A DNA stretch of 64,000 nucleotides from Gigaspora margarita. Taxonomy: Eukaryota; Glomeromycota; Glomeromycetes; Diversisporales; Gigasporaceae. The notes under the pieces were generated by a model. That model was not told where the DNA came from and ran no database searches. It saw only the letters and a program-made list of their open reading frames with translations. Made by a program: the position numbers and the translations under genes. Below, piece after piece: positions 42,944-55,515 of the stretch. The DNA lies in the NCBI GenBank assembly GCA_009809945.1, contig WTPW01000371.1:291675-355674 (forward strand), read 5' to 3'. How positions within the stretch are numbered: position 1 is the stretch's first letter; every line of letters begins with the position of its first letter.

Positions 42944-43480
42944 CTATATATTACTAAAAATAAGCCATTTCCAAAAATAAGCTACTCCTTTTCTTTTGGT
43001 CAAAAAACTCAAAAATGTCTTTAACTCAAAAATATGCTACTTTATAATCAATAAAAGTTGCTATATATTAATGTTCAAACTTTACTAAGCAAATCGATAA
43101 AGTTGCTTAAGTAAACTTATTTAGAAGATCAAATTCATATTTATTAAATTTACAACAAAGTTAAAAAACTTTATTAATTGGTTTTTAATTTTTATGTTCA
43201 ACAAAAAGATTAAAATTTTATTAACAAAATATATTCATTTAATGTTAAATTAAAAGTCAAATAATAAAAAGTATTCCTATTTGATGAAACTTTTAGAATA
43301 TGTGTAGTTTGTCTCCTAAACAAGTTTACTTAAGCACTAATAATAGATTTATATAGTAAAATTTAGACTTTACTATGTAACAACTATTGGTGATTAACCA
43401 AAAATTGATTATATCCAAAAATAAGTTACTTTGTGTCCAAAATCGTCCAAAAAAGATAGCTTATTTTTGAAAAATATTTT
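42944..43480. mobile_element. AATAAGCTA-family MITE, copy 4
   Basis: Left end CTATATATTACTAAAAATAA, right end near TAGCTTATTTTTGAAAAATA. A TA flank is clear on the left only. Internally a long palindrome with GTTTACTTAAG blocks. Confidence 0.6.
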
Positions 43481-45754
43481 ATATTTTAAACAAGTTTACT
43501 TAAACTAAAAAGTTAGAATTAATTAGTAAAGCATAGATTATAATTTTGGGGTTTATTTAAATATAAGTAAATACCAATACAATGTAATTTTGAGTATTGA
43601 GCAATATAATTATATTTTAAATAAGTTTATTTAAGGATAAAGGATATGTCGATCATTTCTAATATGAAATCGATAGTAATTTTTTTTTGTGTAATGCATG
43701 TGAAATCGAACCAATAGAATTTTCGATGATATGTATAATTTTTTTTTTTTTTTACACTTTTCTAAGCATTTTTTTTTCTTTCACCAGCATTTAATTTAGA
43801 AAGACCCCTTTAGTTGAGTAGGCCATAAATCTAACAAATGATATGTTGTTTCTTTTAGCTTTTCTTTTTTTCTTTTTGCTACCATTTTTTTTTTTTAGTG
43901 ACTACTCTTTCATTGAAGTTTCTTTAAAACAGCTCATTATTTTATTGTAATAAAATAAATTTTTTAATAATAAAAATAAAAAAAGTTAAAAATAAAATAT
44001 TAAATGAAGTTTTTGCTTAATAATTGATTCTCCTGTGATCTTGATATAGTGACCGGAAGACTATCATTATAAATATCAAAAATGTATAAAAATTTTTATT
44101 AAACAATTAATTAACTTTATATGGCCTAATAAAAAAGTTTTTTTTTATTTAAATATTTATACTACTTATACAAATAAAAATTTTTTAGATACTATACCCT
44201 GCTGCCAACAAAAAAAAATGGAACAACAAAGAAAGGCTAAAAGAAATAAACTTACAAACCAACCCTAATTCTAACTTTAACCCAAACCTTAACTATATTT
44301 TTGGATAGTACTGTTTACATTACGACAAAGCCAAGACCCAAATTACTGTCACCAAAACCAAGGACATTGTTCTAAGAAAAACTTCAAATTTGGCAATCAA
44401 TTTTTTCTGGCTTGGTTCGATTTAGCATAGCTTTCTAGTTCTTGGATTCTGCCCAAGAGCTGTTCTATAGAATAAACTCTAAAATAAAATGAAAACGATA
44501 GCAGAAATAAAAAAAAAGGTGAAAAAAACAACATTATGTTTATTGAATCTATAGCCTGCTTATTCAAAAGTGTTAACCAGAAATTTTCCTAAAGGTAAAC
44601 ATTGATATAAAAAAAAAAAAAAAAACAAATATGATTGGGTAAGCTACCCAGAAATTTCAAGGGAACTTTCAGGGTAACCCAGAAAAGTTTTACTGCATAT
44701 ACAAGTATATTTTTTCAAAATAAAATTGCTTCTAGAAATTTCCCTGCTATAAATAGAGGTTTTAATTTATATGGCACGAAATTTTGACAAGGGTTAATCA
44801 TAATCTTAAAAATGTTTATCAGGGGCATATTTTTTGTTTCATATGATTTTCTCTTGTACCACAAAAATCATATGAAAAATGATCAACATACCCTCTACCC
44901 TTAAAATCCAAAATTCTAATCTATATTTTAATAATTAATTCTAACTTATATTTTATTAAGAAACTCATTTAAAATATTAAAATATATTTATATTATTCAA
45001 ACTCAAACTGGTTTGCAAACTTCAAATCAAACTCAAATCAAACTTAATATAATGTTTGGGTTTGGTTTGAATTTGATTATTTTTTATTTAAGTTTGGTTT
45101 GATTTCAAACTTTATAAAATTTATGTTTTGAGTTTGGTTTGATTTGTGGTTTGTAGAAACTTAAATCAAACCCAGATCAAACTTTGGAACTCTAATTACT
45201 AATATATTTTTAAAAAGGGTTGTATTAAAGATTTTAATATAGTTTTTATATTATAGATTTTTTAAAAATTTTTAAAAAACTTGTATTTCTGTGCTCATTT
45301 AATCAAATTTAATGAAATTTTTATTAAGATTTTACAAATTTATAGAATTTAATAAAAAATTTTTTATTGAATTTGATTGAGTAAGTGCAAAATTAATTAA
45401 GATTCTATTAAAAATTTAAAGCAATTTCTATATGATAAATAATTTAAAAATTTTAAAACTTTAATTAAAGATATTTTTGCATTTACTTAATCAAATTTAA
45501 TTAAATTTTTTTTAAAATTATATAAATCTGTAAAATTTAAATAAAAAATCTTTATCAAATTTGATTAAATAAAGACAAAAATATTTTATTTAAATTATAT
45601 TAAAATTGTAGAACAGTTTTATATAATAGATATGGTTAATATAAAAAGTTTGTACACTGAATAAAAATTAATAAAAAAATTATATATATATATAAACTTA
45701 ATAATTTTTTAAATAATATAGTTTTTAGATTGTAAAAAAGAAAATTATAGCTTT
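43481..45754. other. AT-rich region without a supportable gene
   Basis: Poly-T runs occur at 43740-43890. CCCAGAAATTTCAAGGG-type inverted motifs lie around 44640-44690. At 45000-45200 AACTCAAACC/GGTTTGAGTT motifs are iterated. Two hairpins with AATCAAATTTAATNAAATTT arms are at about 45298-45375 and 45485-45575. The stretch 44290-44480 has slightly more G and C but no recognisable coding signal. Confidence 0.3.
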
Positions 45755-45935
45755 TATTAAGGGCTATATCATTAATCACCTGATTATTTTTTAGAGGCCT
45801 ACTTTTCTTTCCTCTTTAATATAGATTTGTTCAGGTTTCTATATATAATTTTAACATTTTTTACCCCCTTTCTCTCCTAAAAAATCACCTGATTTTTGTT
45901 ACTTCCCTAATAATTTTATATAGAAAATAAAAAAT
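45755..45935. repeat. Dispersed repeat, uninterrupted copy
   Basis: TAATCACCTGATTATTTTTT, AGAGGCCTAC, GGTTTCTATATATAATTT and AAAAATCAC match 54187-54334. In this copy CTTCCCTAATAA is continuous, whereas the 54-kb copy is interrupted at the same TA by a foldback. Confidence 0.7.
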
Positions 45936-46415
45936 TTATTAAAAGAAACTTTTTTTTAATATTTATTATATAAAAATTTTATAATTTATAATGTAAATTA
46001 TATAAAATATTATAAAAATATATAAAATTTTTAAAATTAAATTCCTTAAAAACTACTGCATACTATTTTTTGAACTTTTTTATTTAATGGTATCCATTAA
46101 CCATACTAAATTTAGTACAAAAGGCTTAATTTAGTACAATTAAAAAACTAGAATTTAGAAAAAATTTTATGATTAACCTTATATTAAATTTTTATAATAG
46201 ATAAATATATATCTATTTAATCTACTTGTTATTTTAGAAGTATATCTTTTTGATAAAATTTATATTTATTGGCTCAGAAATGAATTAAAAATAAAAAATT
46301 ATTAAACTTTAATACAAGTTTTTACTTATTAGTCATAGGACATGTCTCTTTGAAATAGGTTTAAAATAAGTTTATAATAAAAATTATAAAGTTTAATAGA
46401 CTTCTTTTACAAATA

Positions 46416-48066
46416 GACTATAAAGAAATTCTCGCTATAATTGATATCTTCAACAACTTAGACTTGCCCTTACTTCCCCTTCTCTATCAACCCCAAATCA
46501 ATATTCTCTCTCGTGAGATACATCTTATATATCATAGTATTAAAACCCCTTACTACCAAAATCAACTAATTCAAATATACAACAATATCCTTAATCTAAA
46601 TACAACTCACCTTAACTTTTTTACTGACGCTTCCATTAAAAATCTTCAATCCTCAAATATCAAATCCGGTATAGGCTGGATTTGTGAATACAACCCTTCT
46701 ATCTACTTTAATGCAGCAATAAATCCTTCCCCAGACTCTTCTCGCTCTGAATTAATAGCAATTATCACTCTTTTACTTGCTATACCAAATAACTCTGTTA
46801 TTACAATATATATTAATAACTTATTTGCAATCAAAAACCTAATCAATCCTCCTTTCTTTAAACTTATTCAAAACAAAAACTGGNNNNNNNNNNNNNNNNN
46901 NNNNNNNNNNNNNNNNNNNNNNNNNNNNNNNNNNNNNNNNNNNNNNNNNNNNNNNNNNNNNNNNNNNNNNNNNNNNNNNNNNNNNNNNNNNNNNNNNNNN
47001 NNNNNNNNNNNNNNNNNNNNNNNNNNNNNNNNNNNNNNNNNNNNNNNNNNNNNNNNNNNNNNNNNNNNNNNNNNNNNNNNNNNNNNNNNNNNNNNNNNNN
47101 NNNNNNNNNNNNNNNNNNNNNNNNNNNNNNNNNNNNNNNNNNNNNNNNNNNNNNNNNNNNNNNNNNNNNNNNNNNNNNNNNNNNNNNNNNNNNNNNNNNN
47201 NNNNNNNNNNNNNNNNNNNNNNNNNNNNNNNNNNNNNNNNNNNNNNNNNNGATAAACCTACAATTGAAATCTCCTATACATACTTCAAACTACCTACTCA
47301 CTTCTTATGGAACAATTATATAATAACACACAAAGCTCGCTCTTTTATCAAAAATATTATCAAAATTCAAGAACTAACATCTTGGTCATCTCTAAAATTT
47401 TTTAACAATTATACCTTAGATATAAACTGGAACTTAACTTTTAAAATACTTAAATCTTTAGAATACAATTCCTCTTTATATTCTTTCTATATCAAAATCC
47501 TAACAANCAACCTCCCAACAATGCAAAACCTTAACATTTGCTACCCAAATCTATATACAACGAATCAATGTTGTAAATGCTCTTCAATTGAAGATACTCT
47601 CCATATACTCNTATGTTCCAAAAATACTGAAACCATTCAACAATCGCTTACTAATATAATTAATAACACACTTCAACAATCCCAATTAATATTGGTCTCA
47701 GATATTACACTTCTTAATACCCTTTCATTACTATCAACTAACTCTACTAATATACAATACAACTTCCTTATACCTACCATCCTAGAGATATACTCCAAAC
47801 CAACATATCATAATACCAAAATTCTTCTAAAAAAACAAACTGAACTCTTTCTCACTAACTTCTCAAATAATCTCTTAAATTGGTTTTATNACATTATATG
47901 GTCCCAACGTAATATATTTCAACATCAATGGGAAATAGCCCGAAATATCACAAAAAAAACCAAATGTACTAAAATAACTCTACCACCATCAAGTACTACT
48001 CAAGCAAATACATCAAGAACTCATATACAACCAATAAACCCACACTCTGCTATTGAAAAATGGTAA
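46416..48066 (+). pseudogene. LINE ORF2 C-terminal part: RNase H and zinc-finger region
   Basis: The frame is open from 46416, after a stop, to the N gap. It contains FFTDASIKN, GIGWICEYN, SRSELIAIITLLLAIP and ITIYINNLFAIKNL, the order of RNase H1-type motifs in non-LTR retrotransposons. The third acidic position is Asn (YINN where YTDS is usual), so the enzyme may be inactive. After the gap (46884-47250) a second frame runs 47251-48066, with HFLWNNYI, a CCKCSSIEDTLHIL cysteine/histidine finger near 47570-47620, and an amphipathic C terminus ending at TAA 48064-48066. Ns at 47507, 47611 and 47890 add uncertainty. Endonuclease and RT are absent upstream, so this is a 5'-truncated or fragmented copy. 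The frame change across the gap may only reflect the gap size. Confidence 0.6.
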
Positions 48067-48481
48067 TTACAAGGCTACCCCCTAACAACATGCTTTTTAT
48101 AATGTCATGATTAACACCTTAGATTTTCTCCAACCTATCCTAACTAGATTTATTTTATTAGTTAAATTAATAATAGTATAAAATAGGAAATAGGAGGTGT
48201 AATGTCACATTGGGTGCTCTGTAGCACAAATGTAGTTAGAAATCTTTACCATAGAATTTTTTCTATAGCCATATCTTTTTACTTCAACTAGTTTTCAGGT
48301 TGGAGAAATTTGTCAGCCTGGTCCAAGAACTTATCTGACCCCTCGCCTACCTCTACTTGACAACAAAGAGACCACTAATCTTAGGAATAATTTAAGGCTG
48401 ATATAACAAAGTTTCTACTATGACATTATATTAATAAAAAAAAAAATAAAATAAAAAAATAAAAATAAAAATAAAAATTAT
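48067..48481 (+). other. LINE 3' untranslated region and A-rich tail
   Basis: Non-coding sequence follows the LINE stop codon and ends in an AATAAAA microsatellite (48440-48475), a typical LINE tail. The next foldback starts directly after it. Confidence 0.5.
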
Positions 48482-49424
48482 AAAAAAAACATATGAATTT
48501 ACTATAAACTTTGAGCTAAATATCCTTCTCAGCTTAACTAATTAACTTAAAATTAAATTTTGCAAGTTATAGAACAAGAAAAGAAAAAAATTTTGAGCTT
48601 AAAAATTGCGTTAAAATTTTGCTAATTTTGCACGTTTTCAAAATGTAACTCTGTCAAAAACAAATATTTACAAATTTTAAATTAGCAGTTATGTGTAAAA
48701 TTATACTCTGAACAACTTTACTTAGGTGATAAAAGTAGGTTACCTTGTAAGAAAAATAGGTTATCTATATATTAAAGTTAAAATTTATTGTATTTCATGA
48801 TCTAACTTTTTTTCTTATTAGGTAACCTACTTTGGGCTCTTAAGCAAAGTTGTTCAGCATGTAATTTTACACTATAGTTGAGGTTGAAACGCGCTTTTCT
48901 GACCTTTTACTAAGTGAAAAATAGGTTAAAATTTAGAAAAATTTTTTTTTAAAATTAAAAAAAAATTTCTAAATTTAAACCCATTTTTCACTTAGTAAAA
49001 GATCCGAAAAACACGTTTCAACTTTAAATATAGTGTAAAATTACATGCCAATCAACTTTGCTTAAGAGCCCAAAGCAGGTTGCCTAATAAGAAAAAAAAG
49101 TTAGATCATAAAATATGATAAATTTTAACTTTAGTACATAGATAACCCATTTTTCTTACAAGGTAACCTTCTTCTATCGCCTAAGTAAAGTTGTTCAGAG
49201 TATAATTTTACACATAACTGCTAATATAAAATTTGTAAATATTTGTTTTTGACAGAGTTACATTTTGAAAAGTGCACAATTGGCAAAATTTTAATATAGT
49301 TTTTAAACTCAAAATTTTCTTCTTTTCTTGTTCTATATACCTGCAAAATTTAATTTTAAGTTAATTAGTTAAGCAGAGAAGGATCTTCCGCTCAAAGTTT
49401 ATAGTAAATTCATATATTTTTTTA
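48482..49424. repeat. Large foldback element of about 0.94 kb
   Basis: The arms mirror each other over almost the full length, from ATATGAATTTACTATAAACT at the left to AGTTTATAGTAAATTCATAT at the right, with the centre near 48950 (AAAATTTTTTTTTAAAATT). Blocks such as GGTAACCTACTTTGGGCTCT and its inverse are included. The AAAATTATAAAAAAA strings flanking both ends are themselves inverted. A half copy is at 19900-20190. Confidence 0.7.
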
Positions 49425-49443
49425 TAATTTTTATTATCCCTTA

Positions 49444-50070
49444 GATTGTAGTAGAACACAGGCAAATTTGCCTGCATTTTAGCACTTTTTTTGCTCTGAT
49501 TTACTTTTTTAAATACCAAGATAATTAAATAAAACTTTGTACAAATATATTTGAAAATAAGGATTACTTTTTTGCAAAATTAGTTTTCATATTGTAAGAA
49601 AAAAATTTAAGTTATATATAAGCTAAAAATAGATAACTTTAAGAAAAAAAATTTAAAAAAATTTTATCACAATTTCTCTAAATCTTATTTAGTTTTAGTT
49701 TTAAAGCTATAGTTCTTAAGACAATATTGTAGTTTATATAAAGGATGACTACTTTCATTATTGCAACTTTAATGATTTATTTGTAAAAATTAAGACTTGT
49801 ATTAGAAGTAAAAGTTTTTTTTATAGACAGGAACATATAAAATTTAAGAAAACCTAAAGAAAAATTTTAATAGTAAAAATGCTAATACAAGAACTTTAAA
49901 CTTTGATTATATTAAAGTTTTCTAATAATTTTAAAAAAAAATTTATAACAAAGTTATTAAAACAAAACTCAAAGTATATTTTTTACTTAGAAAAGATATA
50001 ACTAAAATCAATATTTAAAATTTTATTAAAATTTTTAAAATACACAGCCAAATTTGCCTGTGTTACAATC
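49444..50070. mobile_element. 627-bp TA-target element with GATTGTA ends
   Basis: GATTGTAGTAGAACACAGGC at the left is mirrored by GCCTGTGTTACAATC-type sequence at the right. TA flanks are at 49442-49443 and 50071-50072. CAGGCAAATTTGCCTG forms a small palindrome next to each end. Confidence 0.7.
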
Positions 50071-50072
50071 TA

Positions 50073-51150
50073 AAGGATAAACTTATTTCTAAGGGACATG
50101 TCCTATGACTGTTATAATAAAATTTAATAATTATAATATAAAATTTTAATAAACCTATTTTTAATATAAAATATTTAATAAAAATTAATTTTTTTTATCA
50201 AATATTTTTAATATTTTATAATAATTTATAGTAAATTTAAATTTTTAAGGAGTAGTCCACCTCTAAAGAAGTAAAAAAATTGCAAATCTTATAATAAACA
50301 AAATAAAAATTCATATATTTTTTATAATACAGGAATCTAGCTTGCTTATATATAAAAGTATTTTTTTATTAGGCCGCACAAATAAATAAAATTGGTTCTT
50401 ATAACCTGGCCAGGTGAATTTTTTTAAAAAAGTCAAATGTTATTTTATATTAGGGTACACACTGCACCATGGTGCATCTGTGATTTTTTTTTTGTTAGTT
50501 ATTTTTTTTTGATTTTTAGGCTTTTCTTCCTTTTAGGTAATGAATACAGATTAGTTTTCTCGTAGTTGCAGTTAACATAGCTAAAGCTGTCATTACTGAT
50601 GTCACGTAGTCATTTAGACTACCGTGTATTCATGAGGTTTTGCTATCAAACTTCACTTGCTTGGCAATACAATGGCTGATATATGTTCAGGTACTACCAC
50701 CTAATACGTTCACTCAGATACAATTTATTTACTTAGAAGATATTACGATCGTTAGCACATAGTTATTTTATTACCAGAAGAGAAGCCAAAACTAAAACTA
50801 ATTATAACAAAAACTATCGCTAGACACTTCCCCTTTAGGATCGATGCTTATATATTAATTACTAATTTACATTTGCGTTATTGATTATTACATAATTTAC
50901 CCATCGATTATGCAATCAATATTTAGACTTTAATTAATTTTATACAAACCTGAACACGCTATTTCCAGGTTACTACAAAATCCAGAGGTAATGAATTCAA
51001 CCGCAACATGAGCTAGAACCCAATAACTTTGTCTCTGAAGTGAGTCTTATTTCTATTTGATTCACGATTTCCCCAAAACTAAATCAACATAACTCTCTAC
51101 ATCAAACCTCATAAGAATATCAAATAGTATTGCGACATTATAATGTTCTA
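50073..51150. other. Spacer with somewhat more G and C
   Basis: GCACCATGGTGCA at about 50470 is a short palindrome, similar to GCACTATAGTGCAGGTGCACC at 56070. From about 50530 the sequence is less AT-rich than average, and minus-strand pieces such as HVAVEFITSGF occur, perhaps the tail of the decayed minus-strand gene that begins at 55744. I cannot define a gene. Confidence 0.3.
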
Positions 51151-51944
51151 CATTACCTTTGCTATATATTTTAACCCCAACTCCACCATCATTCGATGCT
51201 GATACAAAGTCTTACATGTATCCATTTCATCATCATCTTCGGTTTCCAAATTTTCATCATCATAATTGTAATCATGTGCTTCGTTATTCAACCTTTATGA
51301 TCAAAATTCTGACAAGTATTATACTTTGGTAATTTTTTCTTTTCATTTCCGATTCCATTTTCATTCACTCTACAATCTGCAGCTTCATTCCATTATTACC
51401 AAACTCAACCTCGTTATCTTCCATTCTATCACCACTATCACAATAACATCGATGATTATATGCCGCATCAACATGACCTATATCAACAAACTTTTGATGA
51501 CAATCGTGTACATCCTGCTTTTCCATTTCAACTCCAATTTCCCTTCACTAAAATCATCAGCAACTTCATCATGATCCTTATCTTCTTCAATATTAACTCT
51601 CCAAGATTTGGCCTCACTAGGTTCATCCTCTTTCAGTCCCTTGCTGATAACAATGTCCAACTACATATGTATTTTTGGCATCACCACTCTTCGCCAACCT
51701 ACTTTTAACATGCCTTATATTAGAATGAAAGTTTCTCTTTTTGTTTATTAAATGCCTAATATTCACTAAATTGTTTTTCTTTCCATGATCATTTTTGGTA
51801 ACTATCTTCATGCCTTTTGTAAGTTTATCTATCATTATGAATGTTGCTTTCTCAAGGCCTGATTCGATCATGTAATAGCACTGACTATTTTTTAACCAAA
51901 TATTGCACTTCATCTTTACAACCCAAAGGACAATATCACAAGAC
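51151..51944 (-). pseudogene. Retropepsin-like gene, 3' part (minus strand), interrupted by hAT
   Basis: On the minus strand, reading from 51944 downward, the frame continues from the segment at 55516-55744: DIVLWVVKMKCNIWLKNSQC, then EKATFIMIDKLTKGMKIVTK. It shifts frame near 51640-51660 into GLKEDEPSEAKSWRVNIEED, a charged region, and again near 51520. Further down, frames such as HDYNYDDENLE and EDDDEMDTCKTLYQHRMMVE (51190-51270) alternate with stops. The DIVL-(x)n-W pattern fits the end of a retropepsin fold. No intact product is possible. Confidence 0.45.
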
Positions 51945-52045
51945 CAGTGTTGGAAATCTGTTTTGAAATTTATGTTCTCATGAGAACATATTGATTTAAT
52001 TTAATGTTCTTAAAAATTTTTTTATGTTCTCAAATAAAAAAAATT

Positions 52046-52064
52046 TTCTCTCTTTTTCTCTTCT

Positions 52065-52095
<31 letters not shown>

Positions 52096-52140
52096 TTCTT
52101 TTTCTCTCTCTCTTTCTTTTTCACACTCACTTTCTCTTTT
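52046..52140. repeat. CT-rich microsatellite
   Basis: TCTCTCTTTCTC-type low-complexity tract. The open frame across it is only Ser/Phe/Leu repetition. Confidence 0.8.
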
Positions 52141-52239
52141 TGCAATTATTTTTTTTCTCTTATTCTCTTACTTAATTTATACTTTTAGATTTCTTTTATT
52201 TATTTTTTAATTTTCATTTTTAATTAATATTTAAAAAAA

Positions 52240-52605
52240 GATTTTACTAAAATGCACCTATGGTGTTTTACACCATGTTACACAAAACTATTAGAATAGC
52301 TAATCAAAATTTAAGATCAGGTGTAACATAAAATTTTGTTTTTTTGTTTATTTTTTTAAAAAAACATTCATATCGCAAAATTTTGCTTATGAAACCACCT
52401 TTGGGGCTCTAATAAAAAAAATTCCTTGCTAAATTTTGGTATAAACTATGCCCCCTGCCCCAACCAGGTCACACCCTAACCCTAAGGTAATAAAAATTTA
52501 TTTTTTGTTTTGTAAAAATTTATATTTTTGTTTTTGTTATATGGATTTGCAAATCTAATTTACCTATGGTGGTAAAACACCATAAGTGCGTTTTATAATA
52601 ATTGT
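52240..52605. mobile_element. MITE with TTTTACTAAAATGCACCTAT ends, copy 1
   Basis: The ends are inverted around GGTGTTTTAC/GTAAAACACC. The interior includes AATTTAAGATCAGGTGTAAC and CCCTAACCCTAAGG. A second copy is at 53233-53920. Exact boundary and duplication unclear. Confidence 0.6.
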
Positions 52606-53470
52606 TTAAAAAATTATTAATGGTAAATTAATAAAAAATATAATTTTTTAACTAAAATTTATAAACAAAGCTAAATTATTTTAAAAAAATAAAACTATAA
52701 TTCATATATTTTTTTTAAAAAAAAAACAATTTAATATTTTAGGCTTTTATATAATGTTTGAAATGATATTGGTTTAATTCAACTTGTATATTTAGTTTTT
52801 AGATAGGCCTTTAATGTTTCTTAAATATTTAAATAAAAAATAAATATAGTAAATATAATATATTATTCTTTACTATAGTGAATTTAGTGGATTTATAAAT
52901 TCAAAAAATTTTTAATATAAATTTTAAAATATAGCACTAAAGTTTAAAATTATAATAACTAAAGATTTGTTTGTAAAAAATTTATATTATCATCATAATG
53001 AGTTTGGCTTTCTGAAAAATTATATTAAATTTTGATTTAATTGATATTCAATATAATAATATTATATGTGCTAGTATATCAAAGTTTGTATATACTGGAC
53101 AGCATAAGACATCCACTCTATTTATAAAGAGCACAAATTTTTGTTTCTTAAATAATCAATTTAAATTGGCTAATTGTGATGCAATTGATTCTAATTGGTC
53201 AATTAAATATATATATTTTCTTTTTTTTTTAGAGTTTTACTAAAATGCACCTATGGTGTTTTATACCATATTACATCAAACTATTAGAATAGCTAATCAA
53301 AATTTAAGATCAGGTGTAACATAAAATTTCGTTTTTTGTTTATTTTTTTAAAAAAAACATTTATATCTCTTATGAAACCAACTTTGGGGCTCTAATAAAA
53401 AAAATTTCTTGCTAAATTTTGTATATACTAATGCTCTAATAAAATCCCAGCCCTCACCCTAACCCTAAGT

Positions 53471-53710
53471 CAGGGTTGGCAATGGATATACTACATTAAA
53501 AAAATTGCAAACCAATGGAGCCAATGGAACCAATGGAACCAATGAAGCCAATGGAGCCAATGGAATTAGTTATTAGTTATTAACAAATACTATATTATAA
53601 GCTAGTTGGCCTCCATTGGCTCTATTTGCAAATTATTCTCAATGGAGCAATAGAGTGATGCCAATGGAGTTGTTCTCCATTCACCCCAATGGATAGATGT
53701 GCCAACCCTG
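53471..53710. mobile_element. 240-bp hAT-type MITE of iterated CCAATGGAG
   Basis: Ends CAGGGTTGGCA, flanked exactly by CCCTAAGT (53463-53470, 53711-53718). The left interior is a tandem array of CCAATGGAG/CCAATGGAA nonamers; inverted forms lie near the right end. The empty site is visible in copy 1 of the host MITE at about 52480. Confidence 0.85.
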
Positions 53711-53799
53711 CCCTAAGTAATCAAAATTTATTTTTTGTTTTATAAAAATTTATTTTTTTGTTTTTGTTACACAAATTTGCAAATCTAATTTACATAGGG

Positions 53800-53880
53800 C
53801 AGGGCCACATAAAAATTTGGATATTATTTATATGATTTACAAATTTTTATAAATAATATCCAAATTTTTACATGGCCCTG
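53800..53880. mobile_element. 81-bp hAT-type MITE
   Basis: CAGGGCCACATAAAAATTTG mirrored to the right end, flanked exactly by ACATAGGG (53792-53799, 53881-53888). Essentially a perfect hairpin. Confidence 0.85.
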
Positions 53881-54186
53881 ACATAGGGTAGTAAACCACT
53901 ATAAGTGCATTTTATAATAATTGTTTTTTTATATTAAATGCCAATTTTTAAAATCATTACAAACTTTAACTTTAATAACTTCTTTAAAACAAAAAGTAAT
54001 AAAAATTCTTTAACAAAAATATAGTTTAGCAAAAAATCTATCAATTTATCAAAGGGGTTTGATTTAACTTGTTTTAAAAAAGTTATAATGATTTAAAGTT
54101 TTATTGCTAAAAGTGGATGTATTTTGCTATCCAGTACTTAGAATAATATAGCTATACAACTATATTACACCAAAACTGGAAATGGA

Positions 54187-54334
54187 TAAGGGCTGTGTTA
54201 TTAATCACCTGATTATTTTTTATTAGAGGCCTACCCCCCTCCCCCCTCCTTAATATAAATTTGGTCAGGTTTCTATATATAATTTCAGCATTTTTTACCC
54301 CCTAAAAAATCACTTTATTTTTGTCACTCCCCTA
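54187..54334. repeat. Dispersed repeat, interrupted copy
   Basis: Matches 45755-45935. At 54333-54334 the TA is the target of the foldback that follows; the repeat resumes after 55242. Confidence 0.7.
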
Positions 54335-55240
54335 AGGGGGCTTCCAGAAATTACGTAATTTTTTAGTGGGTGGGTGGGGTCCCGAAAATATCAGGTTATA
54401 ATTATAATTCTGGTCAAAATTTTATAATTCTGGCCAAAAGTATAAAATTATAAACTTATTAATAACTATTGATCTACTGGACCAATTTAGATGATTTAAC
54501 TACCAAAATGATCGTCTCACTGAGACGATTCTAACAAGCCCAAAATCGTTAAAATCTAATTACAGGGTCCCAAGATCGTTCTACTTTAGTGTAATTTTAA
54601 TAGTGATTTTTTAGAATCACTAAGTAAATACTTTAATATTGAATAACTTTTGATTCACAGGTCCGTTTTGGATGATTTAACTACCAAAATGTTCGTCTCA
54701 GTGAGACGATTCTAACATGCCCAAAATCGCTAAATTCTAATCACAGAATTCCAAGATCGATAAAGATTTGTATTGTTAAACAAACAATAAAATCTTTATC
54801 GATCTTGGAATACTGTGATTAGAATTTAGCGATTTTGGGCTTGTTAGAATCGTCTCACTGAGACGAACATTTTGGTAGTTAAATCACCCAAAACGGGCCA
54901 GTGGATCAAAAGTTATTCAATATTAAAGTATTTACTTAGTGATTCTAAAAAATCACTATTAAAATTACACTAAAGTTGAACGATCTTGGGACCCTGTAAT
55001 TAGATTTTAACGATTTGGGCTTGTTAGAATCGTCTCAGTGAGACAATCATTTTGGTAGTTAAATCATCTAAATTGGTCCAGTAGAGCAATAGTTATTATC
55101 AATTTCATAAATTGAACATATGAATAAATTTTAAAAAATATAAAATTTGATTGGCTAATAGAGTATCAGGTGTGGGTGGGTGGGGTAAAATTTTGAAATT
55201 TATTAGTAACAAAAATATTACGTAATTTCTGGAAGCCCCC
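54335..55240. mobile_element. 906-bp TA-target foldback element
   Basis: Ends AGGGGGCTTCCAGAAATTAC, inverted and flanked by TA. Almost the entire element folds on itself about a centre near 54780 (TAAAGATTTGTATTG / CAATAAAATCTTTA). Four GTCTC/GAGAC cores (54520, 54695, 54855, 55035) lie symmetrically. The AGGGGGC(A/T)TCC terminus is shared with 32066-32573 and 57718-58247. Confidence 0.8.
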
Positions 55241-55515
55241 TAACCCAATAAATCCAAAATCTTTCTGTAATTCAAAAACACTAAATTGTTTCTTTTTCAA
55301 CAACTAACAATTAAATATTTATAAACTTAATTATTTAAACTACTATATTAATAAAATAATTTTTTATTACTTTATATATTTACATAGAGAACATATTTTT
55401 CAAACTTAATGTTCTCAAAAAAAATTTAATAGAGAACACCTTAAATTTTGTAAATGTTCTCAAATTAAAAGTGATGTTCTCATGAGAACATGAGAACATA
55501 AGATTTCCAACACTG

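Larger units (their letters stand above)
53233..53920. mobile_element. Same MITE, copy 2, with two nested hAT MITEs
   Basis: Same left and right ends as 52240-52605 and near-identical interior. It is lengthened by insertions at 53471-53710 and 53800-53880. Confidence 0.65.
51945..55515. mobile_element. 3.6-kb hAT element with perfect 8-bp duplication
   Basis: The ends CAGTGTTGGAAATC are inverted (CAGTGTTGGAAATC when the right end is reversed) and flanked exactly by CACAAGAC (51937-51944, 55516-55523). CAGTG and the 8-bp duplication are classic hAT features. Subterminal regions iterate ATGTTCTC/GAGAACAT (including ATGTTCTCATGAGAACAT). No transposase is visible; the interior is occupied by a CT-rich tract, two copies of a smaller MITE, two hAT MITEs, a dispersed repeat and a TA foldback. 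Non-autonomous. Confidence 0.85.

Noticed and set aside
52004-52210. Ser/Phe/Leu-rich open frame
   Set aside because: Translation of a CT microsatellite inside the hAT element.
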